DNA of 64,000 nucleotides, from positions 3,247,001 through 3,311,000 of the forward strand of contig NZ_JAPZBC010000001.1 in the NCBI RefSeq assembly GCF_027460265.1, written 5' to 3'. The notes beneath the pieces were generated by a model. That model did no database searches and was not told the origin of the DNA. It saw only the letters and a list, made by a program, of their open reading frames with translations. Made by a program: the position numbers and the translations under genes. The stretch comes from Streptomyces sp. WMMC940. GTDB taxonomy: Bacteria > Actinomycetota > Actinomycetes > Streptomycetales > Streptomycetaceae. This document shows positions 24,953-31,703 of this stretch, one piece after another (the stretch's first letter is position 1; each line of letters opens with the position of its first letter).

Positions 24953-27900
24953 CCCGCCCAGGAGCGCGCGCAGTTCGGGGAGCACCTTGGCGTCCGTACC
25001 GTCGAGGCAGGCGTATGCGCGCCGCCACTCGTCGAGCGCCTCGTCGGTACGGCCCTCCGCGCGCAGCAGCAGTCCGTGCTCGTGGCGGGCCAGCCCCTCG
25101 GTGAAGCCGTCGGCGCGGGAGACCGCCCGCTCCAGGACGAGGGCGCACTCACGGGCGGCGGCGGTGCCGCGGCCCAGTGCGCGCAGGGCCCGCACGAGTC
25201 CGATGCGCGACTGGGACTGGCTCTGCCAGTCCCCCTCGTCGCCCTCGCCGATGATGGCCAGGCACTCCTCGAAGTGGCGCAGGGCCACGGCGGGTTGGCC
25301 GAGGGTGAGACGGGCGTAGCCGATGTTGCAGTGGGCCGTGTGGCGCAGCAGCGGGCTGCCCAGTCGTACGCCCACGGCGAGGCTGCGCTCGTGGCAGGCG
25401 ATGGCGTGCGCGGCGTCGGTGTGCTCGTGGAGGTTGCCGAGATGGCTGAGGATGATCCCCTCTCCGTAGTCGTCGCCGAGGCGCCGGGCGCAGGCGAGTG
25501 ACTCCTCGAGGGCCTCGGCGGCCTCCTCGTACCGTTCGAGGCGTTCCAGCAGCATGCCGCGGTTGGCGAGGCCGCGCTGCACCCAGCTGTCCTCGCCGAG
25601 CCCTCGCCACAGGCCGATGGCCTCGTCGTTGAGCGCCAGCGAGCGCTCGCTCCGCCCGAGCATGAAGTGGACCGCGGCGAGATCGGTGAGCGCGTGCGCC
25701 TCCGCCTCCCCGTCGCCGGCGGCCCGCGCGGCGTCCAGCGCGGCGTCGTTGAGCAGGCCGAGTTCCTGGAGGCGCCCGCGTCGCTGGAGATAGGGGAAGG
25801 CGGCCCGGATGACGCGCAGGGCGGTGCGCGACTTCGGCGCGTACGCCTGGGCGAGGACCACCAGACCGGGCAGTTCGCGGTCTCCCCAGGCCAGGGCCTC
25901 CGCCTCCCCCGGGAAGGGAGGGACCTCGCCGATCGGGGGCGGGACGCGGTTCCCCGCCAGATGGGCCGGGACGAGCGCCAGGCCCGCCTGGCGCGCCGAC
26001 TCCCCGAACCACCGCAGCGCCCGCTCGACGGCCGCCGCGCGTCCCTCCTCGCCGTCCAGGCGCACGGCGAGCTCGTGCGCGAAGTCCCGGACCAGGTCGT
26101 GGGGCACGAAGCGCCCGTAGGCGACCTCGTCCAGCAACGCCACGTCGACGAGCCGTTCCAGGGCGGCGACCGCGCGCGCCTCGTCCAAGGGCGGGCCGGC
26201 GCCCTCGGCCGCCATCAGCTGCGCGACGAGGGCCGCGTCGTACTCGGGTATGTCGACGGCGCCCAGCCGGCGCAGTGCGAGCGCCGCGTCCGGGTCGAGG
26301 GCCTCGTGCGCCACGGACAGGGAGCGCCGGACGCTGAGGTCGTCGTACTCCAGATGGTCCAGTCGACCGGCCTGCGCGGTGAGGAGTCCGGCGAGGGCCG
26401 AGGGGGTGAGGGCACGGCGGGCGGCGAGCCGCGCCGCCGCGATGCGCAGGGCGAGCGGCAGGCGGCCGCACAACTCGGCGAGCCGGTCCATGTCGTCGGG
26501 GCCGTCCGCCCGTGCGTGGCCGGTACCGGCGGCCCCGGCGCCTTCCCGGCCGGAGACGGCACGCAGCAGTGCGGCGCTCTCCGGCGCGCTCAGCGGGGTG
26601 AGCGCGAAACGCGCAGCCCCGTCGAGGGCCGTCAGCGGGGAGCGGCTGGTGACGACGACGGCGCAGCCCGCGCCGGCCGGCAGCAGCGGACGCACCTGTG
26701 CGGCCGACGCCGCGTCGTCGAGGACCAGCAGGGTGCGGGTCGGGGCCAGAGTGGAGCGCAGCAGGGCGGCGGCCGCGTCGTGGCCTTCCGGGACGGCGCG
26801 CGGCGGGACGCCGAGGTCGCGCAGGAGCGCGGTGAGCGACTGGCACGGTGCCAGGGGGGTCATGCCGGGGGTCGCACCGTGGAGGTGGAGATGGAGCTGC
26901 CCGTCGGGGAACTCCTCCCGGAGGCTGTGCGCGACGTGGAGGGCGAGGGCGCTCTTTCCCACCCCGGCCATTCCGCTGAGGACGGCCACGGCCGGGCGGT
27001 CACGGCCGGTGCGGGTGAGCACGGCGCGCAGGTCGGCGACGAGCGCCCGGCGGCCGGTGAAGTGCGCGGGGGCGGGCGGGAGCTGGGCCGGCCGCGGGGA
27101 GGGCCCCGGGTACGCCACGGGCTCGCCGTCCGGGGAGGACCCGGCGCGCGGGGGCTCACCGGCCTCGATCGGGTCGGTGGCCGGAACCGGCCCACCGGGC
27201 GGTACGGCCTGTGGGGGCGGGGCAGGCGGGTCGGGCCTGGCGCCGCCCGGGGGCCACGGGTCCTGGAGGATCTCCCGGTGCGCCTGCTGGACCGAGGGGC
27301 CGGGTTCTATCCCCAGTCCGCCGACGAGCCTGCGGCGCAGCGACTGGTACGCGGCCAGCGCCTCGGCCTGCCGTCCGGTCCGGTGCAGCACCAGCATCAG
27401 TTGTCGGTGGAAGGCCTCGCGCAGGGGGTACTGCGCGGTCAGCGCCGCGAGTTCGGGGCCGAGACCGTCGGGCCGTCCCAGCCGGAGGAACGCGTCGTAC
27501 CGCCATTCCAGGAGCAGCAGCCACGACTCGCGCAGCCTCCGCACCGTCGCGGGGGTGCCGTCCCCCGGGTCGTACAACCCCGTCAGCGGGTCCCCGCGCC
27601 AGAGGTCGAGTGCGGCGCGGGAGCTGTCGACGACGGTCTGCCAGTCCTCATGTGCGCCGTCCGCACCGCCCGGTGCGCCGATTCCGACGGGGCCCGGGGA
27701 GATGCCGCCCGGGACCGGACCGGCCTGGGGAGGGCCGCCGGAGTCCTCGTGCGGGACGGCGGGGCCGGCGGCGACGGAGGTGGTACGGGTGACGGCGCGG
27801 ACGTAGGCGGCACGCGCCGTCCCGATGTGACGCTCGAAGGTGTCGATGTCGAGTTCACCGGGTTCCACGCGCAGCATGTAGCCGGGCGCCACCGCCCGCA

Positions 27901-28138
27901 GTCTGTCCTCCTCGGCGAGCAGCCGACGCAGCCTGGCCACGTGGTTGTGCAGCGAGGCCCGGGCCGAGGCGGGAGGATCGTCGCCCCACAGGGCGTCGAG
28001 CAGCGCGTCCGTGGGTACGACCCGGTTGGCGCGCAGCAGCAGCGTGCCGAGCAGCGCGCGGAGTTTCGCGCCACCCGTCGTGCGGATCTCACCCGCGGCG
28101 TCGTGCACGGTCAGCGGACCGAGCAGGCCGAACCGCAT
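24938..28138 (-). CDS. AfsR/SARP-family regulator with NB-ARC and TPR domains
   Basis: 1066 residues. The N-terminal OmpR-type winged helix (RFGLLGPLTVHDAAG ... KLRALLGTLLLRANRVVPTDAL) and BTAD domain (about 1-270) define SARP activators. A Pro-rich linker leads to an NB-ARC ATPase with P-loop GMAGVGKSA and Walker B LLVLDDA, and the C-terminus (about 750-1060) carries tetratricopeptide repeats. AfsR-like proteins integrate signals and activate secondary metabolism or development. AGGAGGAAGG precedes ATG 28138. It is 8 kb from the PKS cluster with unrelated genes between, so it is not clearly the cluster regulator. Confidence 0.92.
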   Translation of the reverse strand: MRFGLLGPLTVHDAAGEIRTTGGAKLRALLGTLLLRANRVVPTDALLDALWGDDPPASARASLHNHVARLRRLLAEEDRLRAVAPGYMLRVEPGELDIDTFERHIGTARAAYVRAVTRTTSVAAGPAVPHEDSGGPPQAGPVPGGISPGPVGIGAPGGADGAHEDWQTVVDSSRAALDLWRGDPLTGLYDPGDGTPATVRRLRESWLLLLEWRYDAFLRLGRPDGLGPELAALTAQYPLREAFHRQLMLVLHRTGRQAEALAAYQSLRRRLVGGLGIEPGPSVQQAHREILQDPWPPGGARPDPPAPPPQAVPPGGPVPATDPIEAGEPPRAGSSPDGEPVAYPGPSPRPAQLPPAPAHFTGRRALVADLRAVLTRTGRDRPAVAVLSGMAGVGKSALALHVAHSLREEFPDGQLHLHLHGATPGMTPLAPCQSLTALLRDLGVPPRAVPEGHDAAAALLRSTLAPTRTLLVLDDAASAAQVRPLLPAGAGCAVVVTSRSPLTALDGAARFALTPLSAPESAALLRAVSGREGAGAAGTGHARADGPDDMDRLAELCGRLPLALRIAAARLAARRALTPSALAGLLTAQAGRLDHLEYDDLSVRRSLSVAHEALDPDAALALRRLGAVDIPEYDAALVAQLMAAEGAGPPLDEARAVAALERLVDVALLDEVAYGRFVPHDLVRDFAHELAVRLDGEEGRAAAVERALRWFGESARQAGLALVPAHLAGNRVPPPIGEVPPFPGEAEALAWGDRELPGLVVLAQAYAPKSRTALRVIRAAFPYLQRRGRLQELGLLNDAALDAARAAGDGEAEAHALTDLAAVHFMLGRSERSLALNDEAIGLWRGLGEDSWVQRGLANRGMLLERLERYEEAAEALEESLACARRLGDDYGEGIILSHLGNLHEHTDAAHAIACHERSLAVGVRLGSPLLRHTAHCNIGYARLTLGQPAVALRHFEECLAIIGEGDEGDWQSQSQSRIGLVRALRALGRGTAAARECALVLERAVSRADGFTEGLARHEHGLLLRAEGRTDEALDEWRRAYACLDGTDAKVLPELRALLGGPPGT

Positions 28139-28210
28139 TGCCTTCCTCCTGCGCTGACCGTTGGCCTCATGTTAGCGATGTGTTGGTGGAGGCTGGTTGT
28201 ATCTCCTCGT

Positions 28211-28280
28211 CGGATCCGGTGAGACGGTGCTCGGCGTGGACGGCCACACTCGGGGGAGTGTCACCGCCACTCCGGATCCG
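28211..28280. other. Structured intergenic element
   Basis: A 9-bp perfect closing pair joins 28211-28219 and 28272-28280. Inside are GGTG/CACC (28226-28229 with 28262-28265) and a 5-bp hairpin with a 6-nt loop (28246-28261). A terminator-like hairpin follows 11 bp later. The layout fits a small RNA or leader, but the closing arm contains the self-palindrome CGGATCCG, which weakens the case. Confidence 0.4.
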
Positions 28281-28291
28281 AAGACAGAGAG

Positions 28292-28328
28292 AGCCTCGGT
28301 CACCTGCGATGACCGGGGCTTTCGTCAT
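28292..28328 (+). terminator. Terminator-like hairpin upstream of the NTF2-like gene
   Basis: 11-bp stem (28292-28302 with 28310-28320, one mismatch), 7-nt loop, followed by TTCGTC on the plus strand. No plus-strand gene ends nearby: the SARP gene starts at 28138 on the other strand. It therefore ends either a short RNA or antisense transcription, or controls the gene at 28531 as an attenuator. The rest of 28139-28530 shows no other coding or regulatory feature I can support, except that it must hold the SARP promoter. Confidence 0.6.
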
Positions 28329-28530
28329 GCCGCCCGCGAACCGTCCGGCGAGGGGGCGGGGGAGCGGGAAGCGGGCCTCCAGCGTGCAGTGCCCGGCAGG
28401 ATACGGGCCGTGGGGCAGCCCGCCTCCGGCGGCCGCGATCCGTTCGGCGAGGCTGCGCAGGCCGGCTGCCTCGCCCCCCGCGGCCGACGGCCCCTCCACC
28501 CCCTACGACCACCGACCGGAAGCAGACCCC

Positions 28531-28893
28531 ATGGACTTCACCACCGCACTCGAACAGCACCTCGCGGCCGTCCGTTCCCGGGACCTGGACGCCTACATGT
28601 CCACCGTCCACGACGAGGCGACGATCATCCTGCCGAACGGCGGAATGGTGGAGGGCTGCGACGCCATCCGTGCCTTTCACAAGAGCTGGTTCGGGGACCC
28701 CGACTGGTCGATGGAGACCGAGATCACCCGCACGGTGGTGCACCAGCACACGGCGGTCGCCGTGCTCACTGTCGACTATCGGGACCTGGACCAGGACGGC
28801 AAGCCGTACGAGCTGCGCTATCTACTCGGCTTGACCTTCGCCCGCACCGACGGGAAATGGCTACTCGTCCACGACCAGAACACCCACTGCTGA
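28531..28893 (+). CDS. NTF2-like / SnoaL-type small protein
   Basis: 120 residues. The fold signature is clear: an N-terminal helix (ALEQHLAAVRSRDLDAYMSTVHDEATIILPNGGMVEG), then HKSWF-DPDWSM, and strands ending DGKWLLVHDQNTHC. Family members are cyclases, hydrolases or hypothetical proteins. The active site cannot be assigned here. It is preceded by the structured leader region and followed after 25 bp by a gene fragment, so this part has been rearranged. Confidence 0.8.
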   Translation: MDFTTALEQHLAAVRSRDLDAYMSTVHDEATIILPNGGMVEGCDAIRAFHKSWFGDPDWSMETEITRTVVHQHTAVAVLTVDYRDLDQDGKPYELRYLLGLTFARTDGKWLLVHDQNTHC

Positions 28894-28918
28894 AATGCGC
28901 GGTCGCCGACAGGAAGGA

Positions 28919-29122
28919 GATTCGGTCCTCCGGCTCTCCGAGTGGATCCGGGAGCTGACCGGGTCCACCTCCGGCATCGTGCACGTGCCGCGCCCCACGG
29001 ACGACCCGTCGGTCCGCCGGCCCGACACCGCCAAGGCGCGCGGAGAGCTCGGCCGGACGGCTCGGTGCACGACGGAACGCGGACCGACCGCGACGATCGA
29101 CCGGTTCCGCACCCGGACGGGC
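28919..29122 (+). pseudogene. C-terminal fragment of UDP-glucuronate decarboxylase-like NAD-dependent epimerase
   Basis: The frame reads DSVLRLSEWIRELTGSTSG, then IVHVPRPTDDPSVRRPDTAKAR and ELG-x13-TIDRF. This is the collinear C-terminus of the UXS/dTDP-glucose-dehydratase family (ELGWxPxVxxEEGLxxTIDWF). The Rossmann NAD-binding half and YxxxK are absent, and upstream is the NTF2-like stop. Conserved tryptophans in the last block are lost, so it is a decaying remnant. Confidence 0.75.
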
Positions 29123-29254
29123 GGCCCCTCTGGAGAACCTGCAACTCGCCGCCGCAGTGGACATGCTGCACCCCTGGCACCGTTCGGCCCAGGAGCGACC
29201 GGATCGGGGGCGGGCATGACGCGTCGGATGTCGACGGCCGTGAGGAGCCGGCGG

Positions 29255-29539
29255 TCATACGCTCACCCAGCCCTCGCCGGTGGCGAGCACGCCCGCCTCG
29301 AAGCGGCTGCGCGCCCCGAGGCGCTGCATCAGATCGGCCGTGACGCACCGTGTGGTCCTTACGGACACGACCAGTCGCCGGGCGATGGCCTCGTCCGTCA
29401 GCCCTGCCGTGAGCACATCGAGCACGGTCCGCTCCGGCGCTGTCAGGGAGTGCCCGGTGACGGCCGCGGCATCGGCCGCGCTCTCCCCGAGCGGCTTCCC
29501 CTGCCGCCCGGTCCGCTCGAAGAGCGCGGTGAGCGGGCC
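29255..29539 (-). pseudogene. Truncated LuxR-type helix-turn-helix regulator
   Basis: The minus strand encodes LTALFERTGRQGKPLG, then LTAPERTVLDVLTAGLTDEA, IARRLVVSVRTTRCVTADLM and QRLGARSRFEAGV. This is the linker and HTH_LuxR end of a Streptomyces regulator family that usually has a TrmB-like N-terminus. The frame continues to ATG 29746, but the extra residues show no family similarity and no ribosome site was seen. The upstream domain is missing, so it is probably a relic, although a short HTH protein could still be made. Confidence 0.6.
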
Positions 29540-29744
29540 CGGCGAACCCGCGTACCGGCTCCACCCGCTGTTCAGCCTCTTCGTCAGCGGGATGCCGGCG
29601 GAGGAGCAGGAAGGCGCATTCCCCCGCCCTGTTGCCGGTGCGTTCCTCCTGGGCACTGACCAGAACGGGCGACAGGGCCTGACGGCCCGCCCGGAAAGCC
29701 CCGGAAAGCACCCCGAGACACCGAGAGACGAGGCAGGTCCACTC

Positions 29745-29975
29745 ATGCCGAGCCCTTCCGGCTTCAGCTACGAAGCCCGCGCCGACGGCACCATCGTCAT
29801 CACCCACCGCCGCCGGAAGGCCGCGACACTGCGCGGCGACCGCGCCGCGAGGTTCGCCGAGGAGGTGGAGTCCGGCGACGCCCAGGAGGTGATGGCGCGG
29901 TGGACGGGCTCGTACAGGTTCGGCAACGAGCGCACCGCCCGCAACCACCCGAGGAACAAGGGGCGCCGCGCCTGA
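29745..29975 (+). CDS. Small conserved hypothetical protein
   Basis: 76 residues, basic C-terminus. The pattern FSYEARADGTIVITHRRRKAATLRG, then RAARFAEEVESGDAQEVMARWTGSYRFGNERTARNHPRN, is one I recognise as recurrent in Streptomyces genomes without a known function. ATG 29745 has GAGG about 12 nt upstream. It lies between gene fragments but itself looks intact. Confidence 0.7.
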   Translation: MPSPSGFSYEARADGTIVITHRRRKAATLRGDRAARFAEEVESGDAQEVMARWTGSYRFGNERTARNHPRNKGRRA

Positions 29976-30025
29976 GCCCCGCCCGGGAGCGGACGGCGTC
30001 CCGCGAAAGGCCGGGGGACGGAACC

Positions 30026-30247
30026 ATGAGTGACCGGCGTGCCCCGCGAATCGGCGTCCTCGGCGCGGGCTGCACCGGCTCGGTCACAGGAGCGAGCTTC
30101 GCGGAGCCGGGTCACCGCGTCGTCGTACGCGACCTCCGGCCCGAGGGGATCGGTCTGCCGGACTTCGGCGAACCGCCCTTGTGGGAACCGGGTCTCGGCG
30201 ACCTGACGACCCGGAACCAGTGCCGCGTCGGGTGGGCGGATGCTCGC
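30026..30247 (+). pseudogene. N-terminal fragment of UDP-glucose 6-dehydrogenase
   Basis: From ATG 30026 the frame reads RIGVLGAGCTGSVTGASFAE, PGHRVVVRDLRPEG and then GEPPLWEPGLGDL. It aligns without gaps to the first ~75 residues of UDP-glucose/GDP-mannose dehydrogenases (GAGYVGLVTGACFAELGHxVVxxD ... FxEPGL). The GxGxxG site is kept but several conserved residues are replaced. Similarity ends at about 30247, where the next gene ends on the opposite strand. The rest of the enzyme (catalytic Cys and Lys) is missing. The frame itself stays open to 30406 without similarity. Confidence 0.75.
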
Positions 30248-30248
30248 G

Positions 30249-30458
30249 TCACGCCGCATGCCACTGGTGCGCCTGACCGCCGCGCCACTCGACCCAGTTC
30301 GGGTCGTCGAGGAGGTCCCAGGCGTCCGGGAGGCCCGCGCGGCGGAGGAACTCGATCACGTCCCTGTCGTCGTGCGCCAGACCGAGGATCTCCCCGCGCA
30401 CGGTGACCCGCCGCCCGCCGGACGGGGACGGCCGGTGCACGACGATCGGCGGCGCCAT
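30249..30458 (-). CDS. Small conserved hypothetical protein (paralogue of the protein at 15524-15745)
   Basis: 69 residues. It has the same signature as the 73-residue product at 15524-15745: APPIVV, GLAHDDRDVIEFL, LLDDPNWVEWRGG and a C-terminal W. The GGAGG sequence is only 1 nt before ATG 30458, so the true start may differ. The function is unknown. It abuts the UDP-glucose dehydrogenase fragment. Confidence 0.65.
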   Translation of the reverse strand: MAPPIVVHRPSPSGGRRVTVRGEILGLAHDDRDVIEFLRRAGLPDAWDLLDDPNWVEWRGGQAHQWHAA

Positions 30459-30535
30459 GCCTCCAGGGTGCGCCGCTCCGGTGGTGATCGCAGCCGGTCG
30501 CGCAAGGCGGGCGGCCCCATCGGACCACGGAGCGT

Positions 30536-30901
30536 CTACTCCCCCGGCCGCCCGGGCGGCCGGGGGATGCCGAGGCTGCCCCACGGCGCGCACACCTCGC
30601 ACATCACCAGCTCCGGGAACTCCTCCAGGGCGATCGCGACGTGCTCCCTGTCCAGATAGCCGAGCTGCGTCCGGTACAGACCGCAGTTGCCCCGGTGCAG
30701 CAGCGGCTGGGCACCCTCCACCCGAGCGGGCTGCAGCTTCCACGACATCTCGATCCGGGCGACCTCACGGCGCCTCCGGTCTTCCTCCTCCTCGCGCTTC
30801 AGCTCGTCGAGGGTGCGCTCGGTCTGCCGCAACTGGTAGGCGAGCCAGTCGCGCAGGCCCTCGTTGAGCCTGATCCGCTCGGAGCGCGACAGGTCGGACA
30901 C
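30536..30901 (-). CDS. DUF6233-like hypothetical protein
   Basis: 121 residues. The N-terminal half is strongly helical and charged (WLAYQLRQTERTLDELKREEEEDRRRREVARIE), a probable coiled coil. The C-terminal half contains HRGNCGLY and VMCEVCAPW, so Cys residues could bind metal. The overall pattern matches a family common in Streptomyces and of unknown function. It starts at GTG 30901, 15 bp after the stop of the gene at 30917-31360 on the same strand. Confidence 0.7.
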   Translation of the reverse strand: MSDLSRSERIRLNEGLRDWLAYQLRQTERTLDELKREEEEDRRRREVARIEMSWKLQPARVEGAQPLLHRGNCGLYRTQLGYLDREHVAIALEEFPELVMCEVCAPWGSLGIPRPPGRPGE

Positions 30902-30916
30902 GGGTCCCCGCCCCGC

Positions 30917-31360
30917 TCACGCGGCGGCGGAGTTCACCGGCGGCGCGCCGCCGGAGTCGTCCCCGGCCGGGTGGTGCGCCGTGCCGGCCGTTCCGGGTCC
31001 GCCTCCACCGGACTCGTGCGCGGCGCCGTGCCCGCCCTCGGTGTGCTTGAGCGCCATCCGGGCCTCCACCACGTCCGGTCCCTCGAGGGCCGCCCAGTAC
31101 GGGTGGGTCGACACCTCGATCGACAACGTCAGCACGAGCTCACGCAGCCGGGCCTCCTCGGCCCGCTGCTCCTCGCTCCACCCGGGGCTCTCCGGGAACT
31201 CGCGGCGGTAGCTGGAGTAGTGCCCTTCTTCCCCCGCCCATCCTTCGGCGGGCTCCACGGACCACGGCAGTTCCCGGCACAACGCCCGGTACGCGGAACG
31301 GGCCCGGTGAAGGCGCAGCTGAGCGTCGCGCAGCTCGTCGGGGAAGTCATATTCAGCCAC
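30917..31360 (-). CDS. Hypothetical protein, helical
   Basis: 147 residues. Residues 1-95 are helical with aromatics (FPDELRDAQLRLHRARSAYRALCRELPWSVEP ... EARLRELVLTLSIEVSTHPYW), and the last 40 are Gly/Ala/His-rich and probably disordered. I do not recognise a named domain. It is followed after 15 bp by the DUF6233-like gene, which suggests one operon. The start at GTG 31360 is not strongly supported. Confidence 0.65.
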   Translation of the reverse strand: MAEYDFPDELRDAQLRLHRARSAYRALCRELPWSVEPAEGWAGEEGHYSSYRREFPESPGWSEEQRAEEARLRELVLTLSIEVSTHPYWAALEGPDVVEARMALKHTEGGHGAAHESGGGGPGTAGTAHHPAGDDSGGAPPVNSAAA

Positions 31361-31500
31361 GGCCAGAATAATACGCCTGTTCGAATATCCGGCGGGAGCG
31401 CGACGCGCGGTGCAGCGGACGTGCGACAGGAACGGCGGACCCCAGAGCCAGGAAGCGGCGGGCCACTCATTGCGCGGTGGCCATGTTCAAGCCAGATACA

Positions 31501-31513
31501 CATATCCGATATG
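31501..31513. promoter_or_regulatory. AT-rich inverted repeat CATAT-N3-ATATG
   Basis: A perfect 5+5 palindrome in the 343-bp gap (31361-31703) between a minus-strand hypothetical gene and the C5-epimerase gene. It stands out in a GC-rich genome and may be an operator. Nothing else in this gap can be supported beyond the need for two divergent promoters. Confidence 0.35.
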
Positions 31514-31703
31514 AGCGGGTTGCGAGCGTCACGCTTTCATCACAGATGCCGCACCACCGCGGCACCCATCAGCCTCTACACCCTGGGCCAGACCATTCCT
31601 GAGCTGCATGAACGGCCGAATCGCCCCCGCCCTGCCGCTCTTCATGGCTTCCGCATACGATCCGAGCCATCACGGATCCAAACCCATGGGGGGGTACCCA
31701 GGC

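Noticed and set aside
24938..28138. The AfsR-like SARP gene as pathway-specific activator of the PKS cluster
   Set aside because: It is 6-8 kb away, separated by unrelated genes and relics, and on the conserved-core side; nothing in the sequence links it to the cluster promoters.
28211..28280. Possible tRNA gene, because of the 7-9 bp closing stem and small inner hairpin
   Set aside because: There is no GTTCRAAT-type T-arm, no anticodon arm of correct size and no conserved D-arm bases.
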